From Bacteroidota bacterium (GTDB taxonomy: Bacteria; Bacteroidota; Bacteroidia; Bacteroidales; B18-G4), in NCBI GenBank assembly GCA_003648575.1, contig QMPN01000059.1, positions 1 to 13,710 of the forward strand: a stretch of DNA of 13,710 nucleotides, in the 5' to 3' direction. Position 1 is the stretch's first letter, and every line of letters starts with the position of its first letter. The notes under the pieces were generated by a model. It made no database searches. It saw only the letters and a program-made list of their open reading frames with translations, and was not told the DNA's origin. Positions 1 to 6,948 of this stretch are shown in pieces. Both the position numbers and the translations under genes were made by a program.

Positions 1-62
1 CCCTTGAAATGAAAATGCTAAAAAGAAGTGTCAGAGAAAAAATTATACGTTTCATGGTATAT
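1..62. other. Left edge, no recognisable gene
   Basis: This short AT-rich stretch precedes the heptamer array. I see no start with a plausible coding run, no tRNA-like fold and no convincing terminator hairpin. It may be the 3' flank of a gene to the left of the window. If that gene is on the plus strand, the adjacent array would lie at a third convergent junction, but this cannot be seen from here. Confidence 0.4.
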
Positions 63-356
63 CTGGTTGCTGGTTACTGGTTGCTGGTTGCTGGTTGCTG
101 GTTGCTGGTTACTGGTTACTGCTTACTGCCTACTGCTTACTGCCTACTGCCTACTGGTTGCTGGTTACTGGTTACTGGTTACTGGATACTGGATACTGGA
201 TACTGGATACTGCTTACTGCCTACTGGATACTGCTTACTGCCTACTGGATACTGCTTACTGCTTACTGCTTACTGCTTACTGCTTACTGCTTACTGGTTA
301 CTGGATACTGGATACTGCTTACTGCCTACTGGATACTGCTTACTGCTTACTGGTTA
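63..356. repeat. Heptanucleotide tandem array, 42 units, CTG-type
   Basis: Reading from position 63, the sequence divides into exactly 42 consecutive 7-base units with no insertion or deletion. Every unit begins CTG and has T at position 6. Only five unit types occur: CTGCTTA (13), CTGGATA (9), CTGGTTA (8), CTGGTTG (6) and CTGCCTA (6). Like types cluster: four CTGGATA at 182-209 and six CTGCTTA at 252-293. A 21-bp triplet of types (CTGCTTA, CTGCCTA, CTGGATA) occurs in tandem at 210-230 and 231-251, and again at 315-335. The period is not a multiple of three. The plus strand is therefore open in all three frames, while the minus strand carries many TAA and TAG triplets. The last ten bases overlap the 3' end of ridA. 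There are no spacers, so this is not CRISPR. Its function is unknown. Confidence 0.97.
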
Positions 357-727
357 CTCGCAATACATGATATTTCCACATCCACATTCATGGGCAGCCC
401 TTTAACGGCCATAGCTTCCCGCGCCGGTGGATCAGTGTCAAAATAAGTACCATAGACTTCATTCACATCTTTGTAAATACTCATATCTGACATGAAGATG
501 GAGCACTTTACAATATGGCTGAAATCCATGCCTTCTTCCTTCAATATGGCCCTGATGTTCTCCATCACTCTTTTAGTTTGTGCTGAGGCACCACCATCTA
601 CCAGTTTCCCGGTATAGGGATCGATGGCTATCTGTCCGGAAACATATAAGGTATTTCCCGTCAGAATGGCCTGACTGTATGGAGCAATAGGCTTAGGGGC
701 ATCGGAAATATTAACTGGTTTTTTCAT
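347..727 (-). CDS. ridA: RidA family enamine/imine deaminase
   Basis: RidA proteins are small cytosolic homotrimers that hydrolyse reactive enamines and imines, such as 2-aminoacrylate released by PLP enzymes, to keto acids and ammonia. The 126-residue product has normal family length. It shows the N-terminal APYSQA stretch (15-20), VSGQI (29-33), and the signature PAREAMAV with Arg103, followed by Glu118 in VEIS. These match the Arg and Glu of the archetypal active RidA. The ATG at 727 was chosen because it gives the canonical N-terminus. The frame stays open upstream to 910, but that part overlaps the divergent gene and lacks family sequence. The stop codon (347-349) and the last codons, encoding part of Ser, Asn and Gln, lie inside the heptamer array. 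The gene is divergent from the cyclodeaminase-family gene, 82 bp apart. Confidence 0.95.
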   Translation of the reverse strand: MKKPVNISDAPKPIAPYSQAILTGNTLYVSGQIAIDPYTGKLVDGGASAQTKRVMENIRAILKEEGMDFSHIVKCSIFMSDMSIYKDVNEVYGTYFDTDPPAREAMAVKGLPMNVDVEISCIASNQ

Positions 728-756
728 GGCAATAAATTCATATTGATGGAAAGAAG

Positions 757-764
757 CAAATTTA
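757..764 (-). promoter_or_regulatory. Possible ridA -7 element
   Basis: On the minus strand the octamer TAAATTTG matches the Bacteroidota -7 consensus TAnnTTTG and lies 29 bp upstream of the ridA ATG. The nearest upstream TTTG (797-794) is 29 bp away, longer than the usual spacing of about 19-21 bp. The -33 half is therefore unsupported and this remains a weak call. I found no comparable match for the divergent plus-strand gene. Confidence 0.35.
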
Positions 765-809
765 CGGTTTTTTATTACATTTATACGTCTAACCAAAACC
801 CCCAAGATC

Positions 810-1787
810 ATGACATTAATCCTGAATAGAGAAGAAGTTTCTGAAGTCCTCAATATGAAAGACTGCATTGAAATGGTGGAAGCCGCTTTTGCCGAGCTGG
901 CCAACGGCACTGCCGATATGCCAATGCGTTCGAATATTAAACCCCCGGGAGGGCTATCACTCTATATGCCGGCCTACCTCAAAGAGATGAAAGCCCTGGC
1001 CTGCAAGGTTGTTACTGTTTATAAAGACAACCCGGTGAAGGCCAATTTGCCTACAACCATTGGGAAGGTGCTTTTACAGGATCCTGAAACCGGTGATGTG
1101 ACCTGCATCATGGATGGTGGCTTTCTTACAGCTATGCGTACGGGTGCCGCCAGCGGTGTAGCCACAAAGTACCTGGCCCGCGATGAACAGGGCATGACAG
1201 CAGGAATCTATGGTACCGGCGTGCAGGCTCAGATGCAGCTATGGGCTGTATGTGAGGTTCGCAACATCAGCAAAGCATGGGCCTATGATATAAATACAAA
1301 AGCTTCCAAAAAATTCGCAGAATTGATGCACGACAAGCTGGGCATTGAAGTCGTGGTTGCCACTGATCCTGAGGAGCTCTTACAAGCGGATATCCTTTGT
1401 ACAGCAACATCCTCACCAACCCCCATTTTCGATGGGTTGAAGGTAAAAGCAGGCACACACATCAATGGCATTGGCAGCCATACACCAAATGCGCGTGAGT
1501 TGGATACAGAGATCATTAAAAGATCAAAATTCATTGGTGATTCAAAGGAGGCCTGCTTCAACGAGGCCGGTGACATTATGATCCCCCTGGAAGCAGGAGA
1601 GATCGAAGAGTCACACTTTTATGCTGAGATAGGCGAAGTGGTTAACGGAAAAATGAAGGGTCGCATTGCAGATGATGAGATTACCATCTTCAAGTCCAAC
1701 GGGCTGGCAGTACAGGATGCTGCTACTGCGAAGCTGGTATTTGATAAGGCAGTTGCTGCTGGTATAGGTACTGAGGTGAAGATATAA
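810..1787 (+). CDS. Ornithine cyclodeaminase / mu-crystallin family protein
   Basis: Members of this NAD(P)-dependent family include ornithine cyclodeaminase, alanine dehydrogenase of the archaeal type, ketimine reductase and opine-type synthases. Sequence alone does not settle the substrate. The 325-residue protein has family length. Lys66 (LACKVV), Arg110 in MRTGAASG, the Rossmann dinucleotide loop GIYGTGVQA (132-140), and Asp232 in ELD after IGSHTP correspond to substrate, cofactor and catalytic positions of ornithine cyclodeaminase. KSNGLAVQD (295-303) is the usual C-terminal motif. The loop has Thr136 where many relatives have Ala. The start is the first ATG, 82 bp from the divergent ridA start. 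Ornithine cyclodeaminases and ketimine reductases handle imines, and RidA destroys imines, so the pairing is biochemically coherent. That link is inferred. Confidence 0.9.
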   Translation: MTLILNREEVSEVLNMKDCIEMVEAAFAELANGTADMPMRSNIKPPGGLSLYMPAYLKEMKALACKVVTVYKDNPVKANLPTTIGKVLLQDPETGDVTCIMDGGFLTAMRTGAASGVATKYLARDEQGMTAGIYGTGVQAQMQLWAVCEVRNISKAWAYDINTKASKKFAELMHDKLGIEVVVATDPEELLQADILCTATSSPTPIFDGLKVKAGTHINGIGSHTPNARELDTEIIKRSKFIGDSKEACFNEAGDIMIPLEAGEIEESHFYAEIGEVVNGKMKGRIADDEITIFKSNGLAVQDAATAKLVFDKAVAAGIGTEVKI

Positions 1788-1811
1788 GTTGACAGTGGAC
1801 GCCTGACGCCT
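1787..1811. repeat. Short heptamer-phased tract between convergent genes
   Basis: From the last base of the stop codon the sequence reads AGTTGAC, AGTGGAC, GCCTGAC, then GCCT. These are three 7-base units sharing G-A-C at positions 5-7, with GACGCCT repeated twice in tandem. It nearly fills the 27-bp gap between the cyclodeaminase-family stop and the lptD stop. It has the period and location of the two long arrays but a different motif. Three units could arise by chance, so it is a tentative third member. Confidence 0.5.
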
Positions 1812-1814
1812 ATT

Positions 1815-4556
1815 TTAAAAATCCCTGAAATCACGCTTCCGTTGTAATTTGAGGTCTTTGAGCATATCGGCCTTGACATTGAGGGCAAAGTTCCATGATT
1901 GGCGGCCACCGATTGGTATCCAGTTGAAACGCATCTCGAAGCAATGCAGGTCGCGGTAGATGTTGATGGAAGTGTACGAAAGGTCCGCAGCCTCAAAATC
2001 CCAGCCGGTACGAAAGCCGATTTTCCATTTTGGAGTCACATTAAAATCTCCGCTCACACCCAACGTCTGTATTATGCTTTCCGTTTTTTCTACTTTCACC
2101 TGGTTAATGTACCTGGGAATTACGGTGTACCTGAGGTTATAGGTAATGTTAAGGTTCCACTTGATATCCCAGTCGATATAATCATCGTAATTGTTATAAA
2201 TACTCTCCGACTCATCATACCTGTCCAATTCATCGATGAAATCATTCAGTTCATCTTTCCTGCTTTTTTTCGGCTCTCCGCCCTCGCCTTTCTTTTTGAA
2301 GAATTCGGGATTCAGTCGAAGGTTGGCAGCGAATTCCCAGTTCGTATTCACAAGGCGCAGCAAGCGCTTGTTTACCTTCCACTCGGTCTGGGCCAGGTTA
2401 CGTGAACCTGCCGAATCCAGGATATAGGGATCAAAGCTGCTGGAATACCTGATGTCGAAACCCTTGAAGAGGGTGGTCCGTCCACTTAGTTTAAGCTTCG
2501 ACCAGTTCAGGGAATCTTTGGCCATGTCATATGACGTCGACACGGTAAAATCTTCGATGAGCTTGACCTTTTTAAAGCCGGTGACCGTGTCTTTCCTCGA
2601 CCGGACCTTCATCTCAAGGTTGTTGCTCAGCGAAAAGTTAACCCGGCCTGAGTTGGTACCCGGCGGTCCTCCGTATATAGAACCTTCATATATAGAATAT
2701 TCCACATCTTCATCCAGGCTAGGATCGTAATATGACTTATAATAACCCCATTTCGGATCGCCCCAGTCGGGGGTATAAGTGAACGACACCCTTGGGGTCA
2801 TTACATGACGGATGGCCTGTATAGGAAACTTCTTCCCAAACTGAAACATCCCATAGATCTTGGTTGAAATGGAAGATGAAAAGCTTCCATCAAAGGCATT
2901 GCTAAAGCCACTGATGGTATCCTGTTTTACATAACCTGGCACAGTATCATTTCCTGTAAATAAGGTATCTACCCAGTCCTTCCTGATCGTCTTGAAGTAC
3001 ATCCTGTCATTCATACTGATGGAGTTGGTCCAGGTAAAATGCTTGAGAAGCTTAATAGAACTGCTGATAGGGATGCTATGTTTGATACCGTTCTGCACCT
3101 TATCCCAGGTCTCCGGTTCAAACAGCAGACTGTCTGCGATGGTCACCGTATTCTTCATGTTGGCTGTATAGTTGACGCTGATATCTTCCCACCATTTCAT
3201 TTTGCCTGAACGCTGTTTCTTCCGCAGGGGATAAAACCTGTTCACGTTAAAAGATACTTCCGGCAATGTAAGTGTCATAAGATTTGTCTTCGTATTCTGA
3301 CTGTGATTGGCATTCAGGGTCAGAAAATACTTCCCCGCAAAGCTTGTCTGGTAGGCTATACTCGACTGAAAAGTATTTGAGAGGTAGTCCTGTGCTGTAG
3401 TGGGGTTATAATAATTCGATTTGCTGCTTCGGATGTTCACATTCGCAGTGAAGTTACTGTTTGGTCGTGCCTTCTTGTCCTGGACATGGCGCCAGCGTAT
3501 CTGATAATCCCTATCGCGACGATAATCAGGTGTCCCTTCTTCACCGGTGATGTTTATCGCATATAAAAAGTTTAAAGACCCGGTGTATTTATAGCGTTTC
3601 CTGTACCTCGTGGAAGGCTTTACCGCCCAGCTTCCATGGGTATAAATATCGCCCACCAGTTTAAAGTCGAGATAGTCGTTGATTGCGAAATAATAACCCC
3701 CGCTCTCAAAATAAAATCCCCTGTTGGCCGACTCACCCCAGGTTGGCAATATGATACCCGAGTGCTTAGTCTTGTTGATCGGGAAGAATCCGAATGGCAG
3801 AAAAAGCGGGGTAGGCACATCCTCTATCACCAGGAAAGCAGGCCCCGTAACAATTCTTTTATTGGGGATGACCTTCGACTTAAAATACCTGAATTCGTAA
3901 TCCCTGTTCTCACAGCTCGGGCAGGTCGAATAAGAGCCTCCCTTGATATTAGCCTCGTTGTTGGGCATCTTTTTGATCACCTTGCCACGTATAGTACCCT
4001 GTCCGTCCTGGGTCACCACATTTTTTATCAAGCCCTTCTTACTATCATAATTATAGCGCATGGTTTCAGAGCGGAATTCAGACTCGCCCTGCAGAAATAT
4101 GGGCTGCCCCCTGAATTTACCGGTAGAATCTTCCAGTCCGGAAGCATACACCTCCGTTTTGTTGAAGTCCATCTCAACATAGTTGGCCTTCAGATTAATG
4201 TCATCATAGCTGAGGTTAGCCTCCTGGTACATATACACCCTTTGGTTTTGCATATCGAAGTACAGGGAGTCTTCCGATTTAAAATCGACACGGTATTGAA
4301 GTGCATTCGGGGAAATCCCGGTAGGCCGCTCATAAGCCGGCAAACTGTCGATGTTTATCAGCGAATCAGCAGTAAAGAGGGTATCCGCTTTGATCAAAAG
4401 AGTATCAGGGAGGGTACTAAGTTGTTCACCGTTTAGGCTATCAGGAATATGCAATGCTTTTTCCTGTTGCGCTGTAGTTATACCGGCATACAGAAGCAAG
4501 CCCGTGGTCAGGAGGCAATATATCAGCCGGTAAACTGTTAATAAATTGGTGAACAA
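1815..4556 (-). CDS. lptD: LPS assembly outer-membrane protein LptD
   Basis: LptD is the outer-membrane beta-barrel that, with LptE, inserts lipopolysaccharide into the outer leaflet. The 913-residue product begins with a hydrophobic segment (5-24) and a signal-peptidase-like site near ITTAQQ (26-31). A periplasmic OstA/LptA-like domain follows (about 85-205), with repeated strands such as ANYVEMDF. Then come GSYSTCPSC (207-215) and VPTPLFLPFGFFP (247-259), both characteristic of the LptD junction. A long Tyr/Trp-rich barrel ends in Phe, as outer-membrane proteins usually do. The mature part has only three Cys: 212, 215 and 872. A highly charged segment (around 'KKKGEGGEPKKSRKDE') probably forms a loop. 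The frame opens at a stop 21 bp upstream and contains no ATG before the signal peptide, so TTG at 4556 is the best start. No LptE gene lies beside it. Confidence 0.93.
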   Translation of the reverse strand: MFTNLLTVYRLIYCLLTTGLLLYAGITTAQQEKALHIPDSLNGEQLSTLPDTLLIKADTLFTADSLINIDSLPAYERPTGISPNALQYRVDFKSEDSLYFDMQNQRVYMYQEANLSYDDINLKANYVEMDFNKTEVYASGLEDSTGKFRGQPIFLQGESEFRSETMRYNYDSKKGLIKNVVTQDGQGTIRGKVIKKMPNNEANIKGGSYSTCPSCENRDYEFRYFKSKVIPNKRIVTGPAFLVIEDVPTPLFLPFGFFPINKTKHSGIILPTWGESANRGFYFESGGYYFAINDYLDFKLVGDIYTHGSWAVKPSTRYRKRYKYTGSLNFLYAINITGEEGTPDYRRDRDYQIRWRHVQDKKARPNSNFTANVNIRSSKSNYYNPTTAQDYLSNTFQSSIAYQTSFAGKYFLTLNANHSQNTKTNLMTLTLPEVSFNVNRFYPLRKKQRSGKMKWWEDISVNYTANMKNTVTIADSLLFEPETWDKVQNGIKHSIPISSSIKLLKHFTWTNSISMNDRMYFKTIRKDWVDTLFTGNDTVPGYVKQDTISGFSNAFDGSFSSSISTKIYGMFQFGKKFPIQAIRHVMTPRVSFTYTPDWGDPKWGYYKSYYDPSLDEDVEYSIYEGSIYGGPPGTNSGRVNFSLSNNLEMKVRSRKDTVTGFKKVKLIEDFTVSTSYDMAKDSLNWSKLKLSGRTTLFKGFDIRYSSSFDPYILDSAGSRNLAQTEWKVNKRLLRLVNTNWEFAANLRLNPEFFKKKGEGGEPKKSRKDELNDFIDELDRYDESESIYNNYDDYIDWDIKWNLNITYNLRYTVIPRYINQVKVEKTESIIQTLGVSGDFNVTPKWKIGFRTGWDFEAADLSYTSINIYRDLHCFEMRFNWIPIGGRQSWNFALNVKADMLKDLKLQRKRDFRDF

Positions 4557-4562
4557 ATCAAG

Positions 4563-4593
4563 TTTGTTGACGATGAATTAAGTACTATTTTTG
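4563..4593 (+). promoter_or_regulatory. Bacteroidota-type promoter for the amidase gene
   Basis: TTTG (4563-4566) is followed after 19 bp by TATTTTTG (4586-4593). This matches the primary sigma-factor consensus of Bacteroidota, TTTG then TAnnTTTG, with the usual spacing. Transcription would start near 4600, giving a leader of about 80 nt before the GTG at 4679. The -33 box lies only 7 bp from the divergent lptD start, so the two genes may interfere at initiation. Confidence 0.65.
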
Positions 4594-4620
4594 TATTATC
4601 AGCTAAGTCAGTATAAATTC

Positions 4621-4647
4621 CCGGACAGCTTGTTTACTGCCGGTTTT
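4621..4647 (+). terminator. Terminator-like hairpin in the amidase leader
   Basis: CCGG-A-CAG (4621-4628) can pair with CTG-CCGG (4637-4643), giving seven base pairs, one bulged A and an 8-base loop. TTTT and then ATAAT follow directly. If transcription starts near 4600, this hairpin lies at about +21 to +43 of the amidase message, upstream of the GTG. It could be a leader terminator/attenuator or simply a structured leader. The T-run is short, so termination would be weak. The opposite strand has no T-run after the hairpin. Confidence 0.4.
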
Positions 4648-4678
4648 ATAATGTAAAACTAACTAAATTATTCCTTAG

Positions 4679-5758
4679 GTGAAACGTATCCTTGCAATTT
4701 TTGGTATAATCTGCCTCACCCTCTTTTTCCCTATGGAAGGCGTATCACAGCAAAAGGTACGCAAGGTAGTGATCGATGCCGGCCACGGCGGAAAAGATCC
4801 GGGTGCTGTTGGCAAATATTCTAAGGAAAAAGACATCGCCCTTTCCATTGCGCTGAAAACAGGTAATTATATCCAGAAGAACCTGCCGGATGTGGAAGTG
4901 ATATATACCCGCAAAACGGATGTTTTCGTCGAATTACATAACCGGGCCCGGATCGCCAATGATAATGAAGCTGATCTTTTTATCTCTATACACTGCAATG
5001 CAAATAATTCTTCAAAGCCCTATGGCACTGAAACTTATGTGATGGGGTTACATAAGAGCCAGGCCAATCTTGAGGTGGCAAAACTGGAAAATGCTGCCAT
5101 CCTGAAGGAGGAAGACTATTCTGACATGTATGATGGTTTTGATCCCAGCAGGGATGAAGATTACATCACCCTCACCCTCTTCCAGAATGCCCATCTGGAA
5201 AGCAGCCTTATCCTGGCATCCACGGTACAGGACCAGTTCAGAGAAAGGGCCGGGCTGAAGGATCGCGGGGTTTGGCAGGCCGGGTTCTGGGTGCTCTACA
5301 AAACCGCCATGCCGGGTATCCTGGTGGAAACCGGCTTTCTCTCCAACGCCAATGATGAAAAGTATCTGCGCTCGGATGATGGGCAATCCTATATCGCCTC
5401 AGCCATCTATCGGGCATTTAAAGAATACAAGTTAATGATCGAAGACCCGGGAAACAGGGCAACAATGGCTATCGATCAGCAACCCATTGTGAAGGATGAA
5501 ATTGTTTTCAGGGTGCAATTTGCCTCTTCATCAAAAGAAAAATCTCTCAATAAATTCAAAGAAATAGATGATGTGAGAGTATACCGGCATAATGGCACGT
5601 ATAAGTATACTTCAGGTAATCTCACTTCCTTTTCTGAAGCTATCAAGCTGCAAAACAAGATCCGGGGCCTTAAAAAGTATAGCGATGCCTTCATTGTTGC
5701 TTTCGAAAACGAGGAACGCATCGATGTAGATGAGGCCAGGGAGCTGACAGGGCAATAG
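4679..5758 (+). CDS. N-acetylmuramoyl-L-alanine amidase with SPOR domain
   Basis: This periplasmic zinc hydrolase cleaves the bond between N-acetylmuramic acid and the stem peptide, and is used in cell separation and wall turnover. A signal peptide (1-23) precedes an Amidase_3 domain (about 28-250). Zinc ligands are His36 in DAGHGG, Glu50 in SKEKD and His105 in SIHCNA; the catalytic Glu217 lies in VETGFLSN. An insertion between about 118 and 170 (ETYVMGLHKS to EDYIT) interrupts the domain between the second His and the catalytic Glu. It may be a regulatory or substrate-blocking element as in other Amidase_3 enzymes, which is inferred. The C-terminus (about 275-345) looks like a SPOR domain, which binds denuded septal glycan and would target the enzyme to the division site. 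Length is 359 residues. The start is GTG, fixed by the signal peptide. The gene heads a likely operon with the MCE gene 42 bp downstream. Confidence 0.93.
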   Translation: MKRILAIFGIICLTLFFPMEGVSQQKVRKVVIDAGHGGKDPGAVGKYSKEKDIALSIALKTGNYIQKNLPDVEVIYTRKTDVFVELHNRARIANDNEADLFISIHCNANNSSKPYGTETYVMGLHKSQANLEVAKLENAAILKEEDYSDMYDGFDPSRDEDYITLTLFQNAHLESSLILASTVQDQFRERAGLKDRGVWQAGFWVLYKTAMPGILVETGFLSNANDEKYLRSDDGQSYIASAIYRAFKEYKLMIEDPGNRATMAIDQQPIVKDEIVFRVQFASSSKEKSLNKFKEIDDVRVYRHNGTYKYTSGNLTSFSEAIKLQNKIRGLKKYSDAFIVAFENEERIDVDEARELTGQ

Positions 5759-5800
5759 ATAGCGATTTCACATATTTTATGAAGCCTCAAAGAATATTTT

Positions 5801-6787
5801 GTGGTAAAATATGTTAACTTTGTTATAAACCTATTTGGTTTGAGGTATAAAAGAGAGATCGGCATCGGACTTGTGTTCATCGTAGCACTGGCCTTATTTA
5901 TTTGGGGTTTTAGCTTTTTAAAAGGCTTTAACCTATTTAAGGAGCAAAGGGTATTGTATGCTGTGTATGAGCGGGTCAGTGGCCTTTCAAAGGCCAATCC
6001 TGTTTCCATCAACGGACTCAAAGTAGGACAGGTAACCGATATTTATTTCGATCCGGAATTTTCAGGTAATATCATCGTCGAGATTACTATAGAAACGGCT
6101 CTTCCCATACCAAAAAATTCGGTAGCGCTTATATACAGCTCTGACCTCATGGGATCCAAAGCCATAGACCTGAAACTGGGCACGGACTCAATCCTGACTG
6201 TGAATAATGATACCCTGCTTACCCGGGTGGAAGCCAGCCTCAAGGAGGCAGTAAACCAGCAGATCCAGCCTTTAAAAGCCAAAGCGGAAGAGTTGATCGT
6301 CTCTATCGACTCCGTTGTGACCGTGATCAAGCAGATCTTTAATGAACAAGCCAGAGAAAACCTTACCAGTAGCCTGGCCAGCGTACAGGCAACTTTCGAG
6401 AACCTCGAAAATGCCTCCTACAACCTCGACCAGATGATAGCAGCTGAGAAGATCAGATTTGGGGAGATCATGGCAAATCTCGAATCCATTACGACAACAA
6501 TCAGTGAAAACGAAGAGAATATTGACAATATCCTGGCCAATTTCTCAGTCCTCTCCGACTCTCTGGCCAAGGCCGAGATCCCACAGACCTTTGCTAACAT
6601 CAATCGCGTAGTTGGCGATGTAGCCGATATCGTTGAGAAGATCGACAATGGAGAAGGTAGCATTGGGATGCTGGTGAATGATGATGATCTGTATAATGAT
6701 CTACAAACGTCAGCAGAACAGCTTCATCTTCTTCTCGAAGACCTGAGGGTGAACCCCAAACGCTACGTCCGCTTCTCCCTCTTCTAA
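5801..6787 (+). CDS. MCE (MlaD-like) lipid-transfer membrane protein
   Basis: MCE proteins form periplasmic rings or tubes that carry phospholipids between membranes, usually with an MlaE permease and MlaF ATPase, neither of which is in this window. The product has one N-terminal transmembrane helix (about 20-37, GIGLVFIVALALFIWG). An MCE domain follows (about 48-128, containing VSGLSKANPV, NGLKVGQV and GSKAIDL), then a long helical, coiled-coil-prone region (about 145-310). The C-terminus shows GEGSIGMLVNDDDLY, a motif common in bacterial MCE proteins. The start is uncertain. GTG at 5801 gives 328 residues. TTG at 5840 would give MRYKREIGIG, closer to the usual short N-terminus, and a TAACTTTG octamer (5815-5822) lies just before it. 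It is probably co-transcribed with the amidase. The array at 6793 begins 5 bp after its stop. Confidence 0.9.
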   Translation: MVKYVNFVINLFGLRYKREIGIGLVFIVALALFIWGFSFLKGFNLFKEQRVLYAVYERVSGLSKANPVSINGLKVGQVTDIYFDPEFSGNIIVEITIETALPIPKNSVALIYSSDLMGSKAIDLKLGTDSILTVNNDTLLTRVEASLKEAVNQQIQPLKAKAEELIVSIDSVVTVIKQIFNEQARENLTSSLASVQATFENLENASYNLDQMIAAEKIRFGEIMANLESITTTISENEENIDNILANFSVLSDSLAKAEIPQTFANINRVVGDVADIVEKIDNGEGSIGMLVNDDDLYNDLQTSAEQLHLLLEDLRVNPKRYVRFSLF

Positions 6788-6792
6788 GACTT

Positions 6793-6946
6793 CCGCACAC
6801 CACGTCCCGCGCACCGCGCACCGCACACCACGAACCGCGAACCACCTCCCGCACACCGCGAACCACGAACCACATACCGCATACCGCATACCGCATACCG
6901 CATACCGCATACCGCGAACCGCGCACCGCACACCGCACACCGCACA
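6793..6946. repeat. Heptanucleotide tandem array, 22 units, CCGC-type
   Basis: The space between the stop codons of the MCE gene and the clc gene is almost wholly 22 consecutive 7-base units in unbroken phase. Unit types are CCGCACA (6), CCGCATA (5, contiguous at 6877-6911), CCGCGCA (3), CCGCGAA (3), CCACGAA (2), and one each of CCACGTC, CCACCTC and CCACATA. Invariant bases are CC at 1-2 and C at 4, with position 3 G or A. No TAA, TAG or TGA occurs inside it on either strand, so it produces long spurious open frames. Its motif is unrelated to the array at 63-356, but the period and the setting at gene 3' ends are the same. The function is unknown. Confidence 0.96.
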
Positions 6947-6948
6947 TC

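Noticed and set aside
63..356. CRISPR array
   Set aside because: Units are 7 bp, contiguous and without spacers, and there are no cas genes nearby.
9..446. Long plus-strand open frames across the left repeat, encoding Leu/Thr/Tyr/Trp-rich heptapeptide repeats
   Set aside because: All three frames are open because a 7-bp unit without plus-strand stops cycles through every frame. Period 7 is not codon-like and the frames continue antisense into ridA.
728..910. Extended N-terminus of RidA to 910
   Set aside because: The added 61 residues have no family similarity, overlap the divergent gene and would cover its start. ATG 727 gives the normal RidA length.
3636..4436. 266-codon plus-strand open frame within lptD
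   Set aside because: It is antisense to the well-supported LptD periplasmic domain, with no recognisable motif. The same applies to the one at 1899-2405.
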